Shown here piece by piece: positions 6,873 to 15,802 of a stretch of DNA of 37,552 nt. How positions within the stretch are numbered: the stretch's first letter is position 1; each line of letters opens with the position of its first letter. A program made the translations under genes and the position numbers. The stretch is from Candidatus Gastranaerophilales bacterium. GTDB taxonomy: Bacteria > Cyanobacteriota > Vampirovibrionia > Gastranaerophilales > Gastranaerophilaceae. Under the pieces are notes generated by a model. It did not search any database. It had not been told where the DNA came from and worked only from the letters and a program-made list of their open reading frames with translations. The stretch spans positions 1 through 37,552 of the forward strand of contig CALUVO010000071.1 in the NCBI GenBank assembly GCA_944324245.1, written 5' to 3'.

Positions 6873-9527
6873 ATGGAAAATACTAAAAGTATTAATTTCA
6901 GCGAATTGCCGACTACTTATGACGCAAAAGCTACGGAAGAAAAGATTTATAAATTCTGGGAAGATAATGAATGCTTTAAAGCTGACGCAAAATCGCCCAA
7001 AAAACCTTTTTCAATTGTCATTCCTCCGCCTAATGTTACCGGCGTCCTGCATATGGGTCATGCTATTGACGAAACACTGCAGGATATTCTTGTAAGGTAT
7101 CACAGAATGGCCGGATATGAAACTCTATGGGTGCCAGGCACTGATCATGCCGGTATTGCCACACAGAATGTTGTGGAAAAACAACTGCGTGCCGAAGGCA
7201 CAAACCGCCACGAACTCGGCAGAGAAAAGTTTTTGGAGCGCACATGGAAATGGGCTAACGAACATAAAAGTGCAATCTTAGACCAGTGCAAAAGACTCGG
7301 TGCCTCTTTTGACCGTTCAAGAGAAAGATTTACTCTGGACAAAGGCTGCTCTGATGCAGTAAAAGAAGTTTTTGTAAGATTATACGAAAAAGGACTTATC
7401 TACAAAGGCTCATATATTGTAAACTGGTGTCCCCGCTGTCAGTCAGCTATTTCTGACGTAGAAACAGAATATGAAACAGAAGCCAGCCACCTGTGGGAAA
7501 TCAGTTATTCTTTAAAAGATGAACCCGGTGCTATTGTAATTGCTACAACAAGACCCGAAACAATGTTCGGTGATGCTGCAATTGCAGTGAATCCGACTGA
7601 TTACAAATATAAAGATTTAATAGGAAAAACTGTTGTAATTCCTTTAACAGGCAGAGAAATTCCGATTATTGCAGACGAGTATGTTGATAAAAAATTCGGT
7701 ACCGGTGCGCTAAAAATTACCCCCGCTCATGACCCGAACGATTATGAGATTGCAAAACGCCACAATTTAAAACCAATCTGGGTTATTGACGGCGAAGGCA
7801 AAATGAAAGCCTGTGCAGAAGTTCCAACAGAACTCCACGGCTTAGACCGTGACGAGGCAAGAAAAAGAACTGTTGATATGCTTCGTTATCACAATGATTT
7901 GGTCAAAATAACCGATCTTGAACACAATGTAGGAAAATGCCAGAGATGCCACACGACTATTGAGCCGTTACTCTCCGAACAGTGGTTTGTAAAAATGAAA
8001 CCGCTTGCTGAAGCTGCAATAAGAGCTGTAAAAACAGGCGATATAAAATTTGTACCCGAAAAATGGGAAAAGAACTACCTCGGCTGGATGGAAAATATCC
8101 GTGACTGGTGTATTTCACGCCAGTTGTGGTGGGGACATCAGATTCCTGCATATTATCATAATCAGACAGGAGAGATGGTTGTTGCAAAAGAAAATCCTGA
8201 TCCCCAAAATTATACACAGGAAACAGATGTACTTGATACGTGGTTTTCTTCAGGATTATGGCCGTTTTCTACAATGGGCTGGCCAAATACGGAAGCCGAA
8301 GACTTTAAAAAATTCTACCCTACAACCACTCTTGTTACAGGGTTTGATATTATCTTTTTCTGGGTAGCAAGAATGATTACAATGGGGTTGGAATTTACCG
8401 GCAAAGCTCCTTTTTCAACCGTTTATATCCATGGGCTTATACGTGACGAAAAAGGTCAAAAAATGTCAAAATCAAAAGGCAATACAGTTGACCCTGTAGG
8501 TGTAATTGACAAATACGGCTGCGACGCACTTAGATTTACAATGACTTCTATGTGTACTTACGGCGGTCAGGATATAAAAGTCAGCGAAGACAAATTTGAA
8601 TACGGAAGAAATTTTGCAAACAAAATCTGGAACGCTTCAAGATTTGTTCTTATGAACCTCGAAGGCGTTGACAATAAAGCAATTGATACAGACAACCTGA
8701 CAATTGCAGACAGATGGATTCTGCACAGAATGAATGAAACTGCAAAACTCGTTAACGAAAATATCGAATCATTCAGAATCGGCGAAACAGCACATGTGTT
8801 GTACGATTTCTTCTGGAATGAGTACTGTGACTGGTATGTTGAAATTGCAAAAATTCAGCTGCAAGATGCTGCCCAAAAAGCAAACACTCAAAGAGTCCTA
8901 AGATACGTTCTTGATATGTCATTAAGAATGCTTCACCCGATTATGCCCCATATTACAGAGGCTATCTGGCAGCTGATTCCGCAGAAAAAAGAGACTGTAG
9001 GCATTATAAGAGCACAGTTCCCGACTTATAAAAAAGAATTTGTTTTCGAAACCGAAAACAAAGAAATGGAACTTGTTTTTGAAACAATTAAATCTTTAAG
9101 AAATGTCCGTCAGAGCTTGAACATACCGCTTTCAGCAGAAATGGATATTACAGTGCTGGCCAGCAGTAGTGAAAAACCGATTTTTGAGGCTGTTGTGCCA
9201 TACTTAAAACGTCTTGCAAGAATTGAGAGTGTAGAGTTCAAGGGCGAAGATACCCAGATGCCTAAAAAATCAGCCTCAGCTGTTGTGGGCAATTCAAAAA
9301 TAATTATTCCGCTGGAAGGTTTGATTAATTTTGATGAAGAAATCGCAAGACAAAACAAAAAAATAGAAAAACTGAACAAAGAAAAAATGAGTTTGGACGG
9401 ACGCTTGAAAAATAAAAACTTTGTTGAAAAAGCACCAAAAGAGCTTATCGAAGAAACTCAAGCCCGTGCAGACGAACTCGAGGCTCAAATTAAAGCCATA
9501 AATGAGCTTATCGAAACGTTGAAGTAA
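6873..9527 (+). CDS. valS: Valyl-tRNA synthetase
   Basis: This class I aminoacyl-tRNA synthetase charges tRNA-Val and edits mischarged threonine. Its 884 residues match the family. The Rossmann HIGH motif appears as HMGH at residues 60-63 after PPPNVTGVL. The CP1 editing domain carries TTRPETMFGDAA and TPAHDPNDYE. The KMSKS loop is present as GQKMSKSKGN. The C terminus is the Val-specific coiled coil (EEIARQNKKIEKLNKEK) that grips the tRNA. Paired cysteines in WCPRCQ and KCQRCH suggest zinc sites. The ribosome site AGAGAGG precedes the ATG at about eight bases. A long palindrome between valS and the next gene may serve as terminator. The gene is apparently monocistronic. Confidence 0.98.
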   Translation: MENTKSINFSELPTTYDAKATEEKIYKFWEDNECFKADAKSPKKPFSIVIPPPNVTGVLHMGHAIDETLQDILVRYHRMAGYETLWVPGTDHAGIATQNVVEKQLRAEGTNRHELGREKFLERTWKWANEHKSAILDQCKRLGASFDRSRERFTLDKGCSDAVKEVFVRLYEKGLIYKGSYIVNWCPRCQSAISDVETEYETEASHLWEISYSLKDEPGAIVIATTRPETMFGDAAIAVNPTDYKYKDLIGKTVVIPLTGREIPIIADEYVDKKFGTGALKITPAHDPNDYEIAKRHNLKPIWVIDGEGKMKACAEVPTELHGLDRDEARKRTVDMLRYHNDLVKITDLEHNVGKCQRCHTTIEPLLSEQWFVKMKPLAEAAIRAVKTGDIKFVPEKWEKNYLGWMENIRDWCISRQLWWGHQIPAYYHNQTGEMVVAKENPDPQNYTQETDVLDTWFSSGLWPFSTMGWPNTEAEDFKKFYPTTTLVTGFDIIFFWVARMITMGLEFTGKAPFSTVYIHGLIRDEKGQKMSKSKGNTVDPVGVIDKYGCDALRFTMTSMCTYGGQDIKVSEDKFEYGRNFANKIWNASRFVLMNLEGVDNKAIDTDNLTIADRWILHRMNETAKLVNENIESFRIGETAHVLYDFFWNEYCDWYVEIAKIQLQDAAQKANTQRVLRYVLDMSLRMLHPIMPHITEAIWQLIPQKKETVGIIRAQFPTYKKEFVFETENKEMELVFETIKSLRNVRQSLNIPLSAEMDITVLASSSEKPIFEAVVPYLKRLARIESVEFKGEDTQMPKKSASAVVGNSKIIIPLEGLINFDEEIARQNKKIEKLNKEKMSLDGRLKNKNFVEKAPKELIEETQARADELEAQIKAINELIETLK

Positions 9528-9573
9528 AGTTGGTTGTTTTTATTTTAATTTAAAAGGGTACAATGAAATAAAC

Positions 9574-9618
9574 ATACAGTTATTATAAGTTAAATCAATT
9601 AACTTATAATAACTGTAT
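9574..9618. promoter_or_regulatory. 20-bp perfect inverted repeat between valS and fic
   Basis: Arms 9574-9593 (ATACAGTTATTATAAGTTAA) and 9599-9618 are perfectly complementary around the loop ATCAA. A partial direct copy (TTATAATAACAG) recurs at about 9645-9656. The right arm abuts the candidate fic promoter. It may be a valS terminator, although no T-run follows, or an operator for the winged-helix Fic protein. Confidence 0.55.
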
Positions 9619-9645
9619 TGTTGTTATAAATTAACATGGTATAAT
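9618..9645 (+). promoter_or_regulatory. Candidate fic promoter with extended -10
   Basis: TGGTATAAT (9637-9645) is an extended -10. A weak -35, TTGTTG, lies at 9618-9623 with 16 bases of spacing. The ATG of fic is about 45 bases downstream. Confidence 0.5.
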
Positions 9646-9690
9646 TATAATAACAGCTATTTTGTTATACAAAAAGGTATTAATTTTATT

Positions 9691-10860
9691 ATGGATAAAT
9701 TTGACAAAGGATATTATGTTCAATGCGAAGGATATAAAGCATTTGTTCCATCTAAAATTAACCGTCAGTTTGTTTGTAATGACCCTAAAATTCTTTCTCT
9801 TCTTGAAAAAGCAAGCCGGTATATAGGAGAGCTTAACGCATATTCAAAAAACCTTCCGAACATATTCTTTTTTCTTTTTATGCTGGCTATGGATGAGGCA
9901 ACATTTTCTAATAAAATTGAAGGGACAAAAATCACTTTGAATGAAGTTGTTGCTCCTGATGAAGAAATCCTGCCCGAACGCAGGGATGAAAAAAAAGAAG
10001 TTTTAAATTATCTTGTTGCTTTAACACTGAGCTATGGAAAATTGACAGGTGTAGATGATATTTTAATATCTCCTAAAAAAACAGGCGGTGAAACACTTCC
10101 GTTTTGCACAAGATTAATAAAAGAAGCACATAAAGTATTGCTAAAAGGGACACGAGGAAAAAACAAACAACCCGGAGAATTTAGAAAATCTCAAAATTGG
10201 ATTGGCGGCAATATGCCTTCCACTGCAGCATTTGTTCCCCCGCCGGCTGATTATGTAAGTGAACTTTTGTCTGATTTTGAAAACTTTTGGCATAACGAAG
10301 AGATTTATGTACCTCATTTGATAAAAATTGCAATTTCTCATTATCAATTTGAAACAATACACCCTTTTTTAGACGGAAATGGAAGAATCGGCAGGTTAAT
10401 TCTACTTTTACAGCTTATAGACAGCGGTTTGCTTGAGCTTCCTATTTTGTATCTTTCTAAATATTTCGAAAGGAACAGAAAACAATACTACGATGCACTT
10501 AATCTTGTCAGAGAAAATAATGATATAAATCAGTGGATAAGATACTTTTTGGAAGGTGTTTGTGATACAGCAAAATATACTGTTGTAATGTTAAAAAATA
10601 TTGATGATTTAAATAATGAATGCGAAGAAAAAATAAAAAGTTTGACCCGTTCACATATCAATGCAAGCAGACTGTTAAAAACTTTGTATATCGATCCTTA
10701 TGTAAATGCAAATATAGTTAGTGAAAAATTAAAAATTGACTATCAAAATGCGAATAATTTATTAAAATCTTTTGTTAAACTGGATATTATAGAGGTCAAC
10801 AATAAAAAGCGCAATAAAACTTATACATTTAAAAAATATTTAGATATATTTAATTCTTAA
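9691..10860 (+). CDS. Fic family AMP-transferase with winged helix
   Basis: Fic proteins usually transfer AMP from ATP to hydroxyl groups of target proteins. The catalytic motif HPFLDGNGRIGR occupies residues 224-235, with catalytic His224. The N-terminal Fic_N region contains SNKIEG (73-78), matching the (S/T)xxxE(G/N) inhibitory helix; Glu77 is the residue expected to block productive ATP binding. This is therefore a class II, self-inhibited Fic of the usual stand-alone 370-390 residue type. FVPPP (181-185) is the usual loop before the Fic core. The last 60 residues (NANIVSEKLKIDYQNANNLLKSF) look like a winged helix, so DNA binding and autoregulation through the upstream palindrome are plausible. 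No antitoxin partner is adjacent. Target proteins are unknown. Confidence 0.93.
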   Translation: MDKFDKGYYVQCEGYKAFVPSKINRQFVCNDPKILSLLEKASRYIGELNAYSKNLPNIFFFLFMLAMDEATFSNKIEGTKITLNEVVAPDEEILPERRDEKKEVLNYLVALTLSYGKLTGVDDILISPKKTGGETLPFCTRLIKEAHKVLLKGTRGKNKQPGEFRKSQNWIGGNMPSTAAFVPPPADYVSELLSDFENFWHNEEIYVPHLIKIAISHYQFETIHPFLDGNGRIGRLILLLQLIDSGLLELPILYLSKYFERNRKQYYDALNLVRENNDINQWIRYFLEGVCDTAKYTVVMLKNIDDLNNECEEKIKSLTRSHINASRLLKTLYIDPYVNANIVSEKLKIDYQNANNLLKSFVKLDIIEVNNKKRNKTYTFKKYLDIFNS

Positions 10861-10936
10861 AATGTAATAAAAAAATTCATATTAGCAAAAAAAATTTTTT
10901 TCAATTTTTATCCTTTACACATAGAGAGGAATAAAA

Positions 10937-11344
10937 ATGAAAATAAATCAAAATTATGTCGCAAAATCGCCGGCCTTTGGCGCAAAATTTTTGCACAGCG
11001 AGTCATTAAAACAGATAGCTGATTATGCTGTTGAGCATAACAAGTTTGATAAACTCAATCAAGCACGAAAAAATATAGATTCAGCGTGTCTATTAACAAG
11101 GCTGTGTGTTGATACGGGAATAAATGAAAAAGGGTTCCCTTTTATTACTTTTACAAGGTTTGAGCCTAAGAAAAACGTTAATATTGCTATGTCGATGGAC
11201 GATTATCAAAAGACAAAAATAACACTTTTTGAAAGTCAAAAAAAAGAAAATCTTTTTAAATTTGCCTTGGAAAAAATAATAAAACTCTCTAATAATGCCC
11301 CCAAAAATAATATGTATAAAGATGTAGTTATAAATAAAAAATAG
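10937..11344 (+). CDS. F-G-leader protein of unknown function, 135 aa
   Basis: I do not recognise a domain. The protein begins MKINQNYVAKSPAFGAK, a short polar leader ending in Phe14-Gly15, and continues as a soluble, lysine-rich, probably alpha/beta domain with no membrane segment. The same kind of leader occurs on four other proteins in this window, which suggests a shared sorting or recognition tag. A clear ribosome site, AGAGAGG, precedes the ATG with about seven bases of spacing. The next gene starts 12 bases after the stop and also has an F-G leader, so the two are probably co-transcribed. Confidence 0.75.
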   Translation: MKINQNYVAKSPAFGAKFLHSESLKQIADYAVEHNKFDKLNQARKNIDSACLLTRLCVDTGINEKGFPFITFTRFEPKKNVNIAMSMDDYQKTKITLFESQKKENLFKFALEKIIKLSNNAPKNNMYKDVVINKK

Positions 11345-11356
11345 ACATTTATAACA

Positions 11357-12820
11357 ATGAAAATCCAATCATATAAATCAAATTACAAACCGCTTTCAAT
11401 AAATAAGCCACAGCATAAAATTTTTCAAACAAAAATTTTACCTCAGAATAAACAGCCGCAAGCAGTAGTGCACAATATAAATTTTAAGGGGAATCCTTGT
11501 TCGGAAATAAAAAATGCTGCAAAATTTCTCTACGCAAAAATAAGAGTATCGACTTTAAAAAAATATATTGAAAAAACAAAAGAGCAAGACAGCTTTGTAC
11601 TAAGACATTTTGCAATGGAGCCGTTTGAAGGGCTGCAATACGGGATAAAAGCCTTTAAAGGTATGACAATGAAAGAAATTCAATACATGTGCGAAAATCT
11701 GCATGTTATTGCAGTAAATCGAGGCTGCAAAAATATGTACGGTTATTGCTATGCTGATGCAAAACCCTCTAAAAGCGCAATGTCATGGGAAGATTTTACA
11801 ACTATTACAAAAGGTTTGAAAACTTTAAAAAAACGTTTTTTGGGGCTTGATATTTTCGGAGAAAACATTCCGATTTCAAAAGAAGATATTTTGTATAGAA
11901 CAACAGAGCTTTTTTATGATTCCGACTGTATGAATATTGCAGTAAAAGATAAAAAAGGCAAGGTATATGATTTTACAGAGCTTGCAACAGAGCTGTATAA
12001 TTCAACAGGCAGACGCACTGCATTTGATACGTCAGGCTGGTATAAAAACAATCCGATTTTGCAAAAAAGAGCGGAAAAATATACTGAATATTTTTCCAAA
12101 CCAGAAAACATGGAAAAACTAAACGCCTTTAATGTTTCATTTAATGTTTTTAATGCTTCTTATATTGCCTCAATCAAGGCTTTGAAAAAAGGAGAAACAG
12201 AAAAAGCAAACCGTCTTAGAGAGCGTTTTTTATATAACATGGCGAATACCCTTTTTACTTTTATTCCTCTTGTTGACAATCCAAAATTCCATATTCTGGT
12301 GAGGAGCTTTGATTCAAAAGCCAAAAATGCAAAATATTTTGACAAAAATGCAATGGAATCTTTGATAAAACAAGTGCTAACAAGAGTGCAAAGATTATGC
12401 AAAGATGATTTGGCAGGTGAGCAAAAATATATAAAAAATCCTTCTATGATAGAAAACAAGTTTGTTAATCTTTATATTAAACTCGGTTTGTTAGATACAA
12501 GCTTGAACTCTTCCGGCCGTATGAAAAAATTTATGCAGGAGTTTAATATAAAGGCTCCGCTTTTGGAATATGACGAGTCAATGAAAAAAGTGGTTGCTGA
12601 TTTAAAAGAAAACGGCCGATACCACAAATTTATAATGCACAGGCTCATTGATACAGACGGCAAAGTCTATCATATGAATTATGCAAGGTTTATCCCGACA
12701 GAAATCCAATTAAACCTGGCGCAAAAAAATATTCCTGCGCCAAAGCTGTCAAATATGACAGAGGATTTTGTTTTGACAAATGAAATTCTGAACCGGCCTG
12801 AGGTGTATATTACAAAATGA
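11357..12820 (+). CDS. F-G-leader protein resembling a radical SAM enzyme with a degenerate cluster motif
   Basis: The 487-residue protein starts MKIQSYK and has a long basic leader up to INFKGN (Phe43-Lys44-Gly45). The best clue to the core is V-N-R-G-C124-K-N-M-Y128-G-Y-C131-Y-A-D-A. Radical SAM enzymes bind a 4Fe-4S cluster through CxxxCxxC, often followed by an aromatic residue. Here the first and third cysteines are in place but the middle one is Tyr128, encoded by TAC (11738-11740), one transition from the Cys codon TGC. Later segments (TAFDTSGW near residue 216, FNVSFNVFNASYI near 255) resemble the beta strands that follow in such barrels. If so, the protein is either a non-catalytic relative or recently inactivated. 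The assignment rests on motif reading only. No strong ribosome site is seen 12 bases after the preceding gene. Confidence 0.55.
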   Translation: MKIQSYKSNYKPLSINKPQHKIFQTKILPQNKQPQAVVHNINFKGNPCSEIKNAAKFLYAKIRVSTLKKYIEKTKEQDSFVLRHFAMEPFEGLQYGIKAFKGMTMKEIQYMCENLHVIAVNRGCKNMYGYCYADAKPSKSAMSWEDFTTITKGLKTLKKRFLGLDIFGENIPISKEDILYRTTELFYDSDCMNIAVKDKKGKVYDFTELATELYNSTGRRTAFDTSGWYKNNPILQKRAEKYTEYFSKPENMEKLNAFNVSFNVFNASYIASIKALKKGETEKANRLRERFLYNMANTLFTFIPLVDNPKFHILVRSFDSKAKNAKYFDKNAMESLIKQVLTRVQRLCKDDLAGEQKYIKNPSMIENKFVNLYIKLGLLDTSLNSSGRMKKFMQEFNIKAPLLEYDESMKKVVADLKENGRYHKFIMHRLIDTDGKVYHMNYARFIPTEIQLNLAQKNIPAPKLSNMTEDFVLTNEILNRPEVYITK

Positions 12821-12828
12821 GCAAAAAT

Positions 12829-12853
12829 ATGTCTGAGAGGCAGCATCAGACAT
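12829..12853. terminator. Hairpin between convergent genes (possible bidirectional terminator)
   Basis: ATGTCTGA (12829-12836) pairs with TCAGACAT (12846-12853) around nine bases. It lies in the 63-base gap between two converging genes. T-runs are weak, so termination is inferred from position. The TGTCTGA word is also the head of the intergenic repeats at 544 and 37428. Confidence 0.45.
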
Positions 12854-12883
12854 TTAAATGGAAATTAAATGTAAACTAAATAA

Positions 12884-13720
12884 CTACACACCGGAAGCTG
12901 GTTTTACATCTATTTTTTTTAGTCTTTTTTCGAGTTTTTTATACCATTTTAATTTTTGTTTATATAAATACTCGTATTCTTCTATATTGCCGTGTCTTAT
13001 ATCATCAAACTGTTTGTCGCACAGCATTTCAAAATTCTTTTCCAGTTTATGCGTAAATTCTTTTCTGTCAAAATTGTAATCTGTTACGATAATGGGTTCT
13101 CCGACTTCGCACAGAACTTCGGGTTTATCTTCTCTTAAGAAAGGATAATTTACTGCAACCGGTATAAGATTTATCCCGCCTGCTTTTTTGACAACATTTT
13201 TTGCAATATAAGCAAGACCTGTTTGAAATTCTACGGGTCTATACATCGGGGGTCTTATTATTCCCTGCGGGAACAGCCAGAGAGATTTTTTGTTGTCACA
13301 CAATTCTTCAACCGAATACTGTAATGCTCTCATCGATGCCTGAGCAGATTTTTTATTGACAGGGAAAGCCCCTGCTTTTGCCAGAATAGGAAATCTGTTC
13401 ATTTCCTCTATCATCATTCTGATATCGGTTTTAAAAATTCTGCGGCAAAGATTGTATCCGACTATGCCATCCCACCAGTTGTTATGAGGGGCATAGATTA
13501 TATTTGCAAAATCGGGATTGCGTTTATTGTAGTTTTCTTCATTTTTAATTTTTAATGAGAAAAACCTGTGTTCCAGCATTTTGTAAAAAAACATATCCGC
13601 AACCCAGCGCCAGAAGCGTGTGGGTTTTGCAGCACGAAACTTTTCGTCCTTATTTCTCAATTTTGTAGGCGGTACGTCAGAATATAGCTGTTGATTTTCT
13701 TTGTGTAGTAAAGTTCCCAA
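12884..13720 (-). CDS. PlsC-like lysophospholipid acyltransferase
   Basis: Enzymes of this family acylate lysophosphatidic acid or related lipids at the inner membrane. The H-x4-D catalytic motif is present as H79-N-N-W-W-D84. The FPEGTRS-type phosphate-binding block appears as FPQGIIRPP, and the later NLIPVAVNYPF strand matches the family. Length (278 residues) is normal. The start is TTG at 13720, supported by AAGGAG (plus-strand 13731-13736) ten bases upstream; there is no suitable nearby ATG. A 69-base gap separates it from the TPR lipoprotein gene, so it is the likely last gene of that operon. The first proline-to-glutamine change in FPEG (FPQG) is seen in divergent members. The acceptor lipid is not predictable. 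Confidence 0.85.
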   Translation of the reverse strand: MGTLLHKENQQLYSDVPPTKLRNKDEKFRAAKPTRFWRWVADMFFYKMLEHRFFSLKIKNEENYNKRNPDFANIIYAPHNNWWDGIVGYNLCRRIFKTDIRMMIEEMNRFPILAKAGAFPVNKKSAQASMRALQYSVEELCDNKKSLWLFPQGIIRPPMYRPVEFQTGLAYIAKNVVKKAGGINLIPVAVNYPFLREDKPEVLCEVGEPIIVTDYNFDRKEFTHKLEKNFEMLCDKQFDDIRHGNIEEYEYLYKQKLKWYKKLEKRLKKIDVKPASGV

Positions 13721-13789
13721 AGTTTATTAACTCCTTAATAGTAATTTTACCTTGACAGAACATTTTTTTAAAGAAATTTAATATTTTTT

Positions 13790-15067
13790 TTACAATTCCT
13801 GATTAACTTTTATAGAATAAACGGGTATTTTTCTCATATTGTCTTTTTTACCTGCATAAAAATCCAGCCACAAATCTTTTGCAGCATAGATTTCATCTTT
13901 ATCCGTATATGTATATTTGAGAGTAATACTGTTTGATACTTTTCTGGATTTTAGAGGATGTTTCTTTGTAAAAAATTTCTGTTCCATAATAGTTTTACTT
14001 TTATCATCATATCGAAGTTTTACTATTAAAAATAATGTATTAAAATCATATCTTGAATTATTTTCTATCTTAAATTTTGCATTTATTTTATGTTTTGTTT
14101 TAAAAAGATTGCTTCTTACTTTTAGTTTTTCAACATCTATTGCAACATCTTTATCAGTTAAAACGTATCTTTTCTGGAAAGTTTTTATGGACTTAAGTTT
14201 ATGTTTATAAAGTTCAGTTTTTAAGTCATCACCGTTTTGATAATAATATTTTATAAGCTTAATTAATAATTCTTCGTATAAATCATAATTTATAAGACCC
14301 GGATCTTTTTTATAAGTTTTTTCCATATATTTATTTGCTTCAACGGGGTCAAAATCTTTGTAGAGTATAGCAAGTTTGTATAATAAAACCGGCGTTTCTT
14401 TATACAGAAGAGCCGTTTCAAGACTCTCTATAACTTTGTCTATTTTATGCTGTTTATAGTATTTATCTGCAATTTTATTATAACAATCAAGAATACCAGA
14501 AACAGCCATATCTTTTTTTTGTGAATCCACTTTTTTATAATAGAAAAAAGCTATCTTATACTGTTTTACGGCGGTTTCATATTTGCTTTTTTGCCACAGA
14601 GCATCCCCGAGATTCATATAAAAATCACCCTTAGCTATGAGCAGAGGTTTATGATCAGTATTTTTGAGCTGTTTTACAATATTTACAGCTTTTGAGTACT
14701 TACCCTGTTTTACATATAAATTTGCCAGTCCGAGATAAGAGCTGTACACTCCATACGGAGATTTATTTATAGCTTTTATATACTGTTCTTCTGCCTGTTT
14801 GTAACTGAACATAAGTTCGTACAAATTACCCAGCTTCACATTTATAGAATAATCCGCAGGATGTTCTTTTGCCTGTTCCAGATAAACCGTAATCAAATAA
14901 CCTATGAGTTCATTATCTTTTGCTGTATTAGAAATCTTTGCGAGCATTCTTGCATGGTGTTCCGCAACAATATTTGAACACCCCGTAGCAGCTGCCGCCA
15001 AAAATAATGCCACAAGCAGTGCTATAAAAATTGTTCGCAAATATTCCAGAATTTCTACTTTACTCAT
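13790..15067 (-). CDS. TPR-repeat lipoprotein
   Basis: The N terminus has a hydrophobic signal (TIFIALLVALFLAAAATG) ending at Cys30, a plausible but non-canonical lipobox (A-T-G-C), so the protein is probably a membrane-anchored lipoprotein. Residues about 65-290 form repeated helix pairs typical of tetratricopeptide repeats, for example NVKLGNLYELMFSYKQAEEQYIKA and SSYLGLANLYVKQGKYSKAV. The C-terminal 110 residues look beta-rich (NAKFKIENNSRYDFNTLFLIVKLRY), like an extracytoplasmic immunoglobulin-like domain. Its ATG overlaps the mgtC stop in ATGAGTAA, so translation is coupled to mgtC. It may act as an envelope scaffold for the transporter or MgtC proteins; that is an inference from the operon. 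Confidence 0.8.
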   Translation of the reverse strand: MSKVEILEYLRTIFIALLVALFLAAAATGCSNIVAEHHARMLAKISNTAKDNELIGYLITVYLEQAKEHPADYSINVKLGNLYELMFSYKQAEEQYIKAINKSPYGVYSSYLGLANLYVKQGKYSKAVNIVKQLKNTDHKPLLIAKGDFYMNLGDALWQKSKYETAVKQYKIAFFYYKKVDSQKKDMAVSGILDCYNKIADKYYKQHKIDKVIESLETALLYKETPVLLYKLAILYKDFDPVEANKYMEKTYKKDPGLINYDLYEELLIKLIKYYYQNGDDLKTELYKHKLKSIKTFQKRYVLTDKDVAIDVEKLKVRSNLFKTKHKINAKFKIENNSRYDFNTLFLIVKLRYDDKSKTIMEQKFFTKKHPLKSRKVSNSITLKYTYTDKDEIYAAKDLWLDFYAGKKDNMRKIPVYSIKVNQEL

Positions 15068-15770
15068 ACAGCTCTTGTATTGCTAAGGACTCAATTCCTT
15101 CTATTTTGTTTAATTCATTATGCAGTGTCTGCACAGGATTCTTTTCCGCTATATCAAGCTTAAAAGTTATTTTCATAAGACTTTCATCAGAAGAAGATGC
15201 TGCTTTGCTTATCTCAAAAATAGAGCCGAATTTTTCCACCAGTTTTGAATATACGCTGTCTGCAGAAGCAATAGGAGAATAAAAACTTACTTTAAACTTT
15301 CTTAAGATTTTTCTGCCCTTATGAATATACTGTTTTTCAAAAATCCTGATTAAAACAAGCGTACCAACAGCAAGAACAGTGCATACAACAGCGAGCGACG
15401 TAAACCCGCAGCCACATGCCATACCGATACTTGCGGTAATCCACAGTGTAGCTGCTGTTGTCAAACCGTATATGGAATAGCCGTGTCTTAATACAGTACC
15501 GCCGCCTATAAAACCTATACCGGTCAAAATCTGCGCTGCAATTCTGGCAGGATCAGCCTGAGGACTGTGTGCAAAAACAGGAAAAGCATGTATAGAAAGC
15601 AGTGTAAATATACAAGAACCGAGACAAACAAGCATATGTGTCCTGAGGCCTGCCCATTTGTTTGTAATTTCACGCTCAAAACCTATTGCAAAGCCAAGAA
15701 CTATTGCAAGCAGTATATCTAAGAGCATACTTTTCTCTATAACAAGATTATCCAAAACTATATTTTCCAT
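15060..15770 (-). CDS. MgtC/SapB family membrane protein
   Basis: MgtC-type proteins are inner-membrane proteins linked to magnesium stress and, in pathogens, to ATP synthase control. The first 140 residues hold about five transmembrane helices with the family signatures GFEREITNKWAGLRTHMLVCLGS and DPARIAAQILTGIGFIGGG. The last 80 residues form a soluble domain resembling an ACT-like fold. The ribosome site AAAAGGA precedes the ATG. The gene sits 32 bases after oppC and overlaps the TPR lipoprotein gene by eight bases. Several subfamilies share these motifs, and the magnesium link is not proven for this branch. Confidence 0.9.
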   Translation of the reverse strand: MENIVLDNLVIEKSMLLDILLAIVLGFAIGFEREITNKWAGLRTHMLVCLGSCIFTLLSIHAFPVFAHSPQADPARIAAQILTGIGFIGGGTVLRHGYSIYGLTTAATLWITASIGMACGCGFTSLAVVCTVLAVGTLVLIRIFEKQYIHKGRKILRKFKVSFYSPIASADSVYSKLVEKFGSIFEISKAASSSDESLMKITFKLDIAEKNPVQTLHNELNKIEGIESLAIQELYE

Positions 15771-15802
15771 ACTATCCTTTTAATTTCTTCTCTGTTTTTA
15801 TT

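Noticed and set aside
9691-10860. Fic as part of a toxin-antitoxin pair
   Set aside because: There is no small antitoxin gene beside it and the inhibitory motif is in the same polypeptide (class II).
13917-14210. Plus-strand frame inside the TPR lipoprotein gene
   Set aside because: It is a Phe/Leu/Ser-rich mirror of the lysine-rich TPR coding strand, without a start signal.
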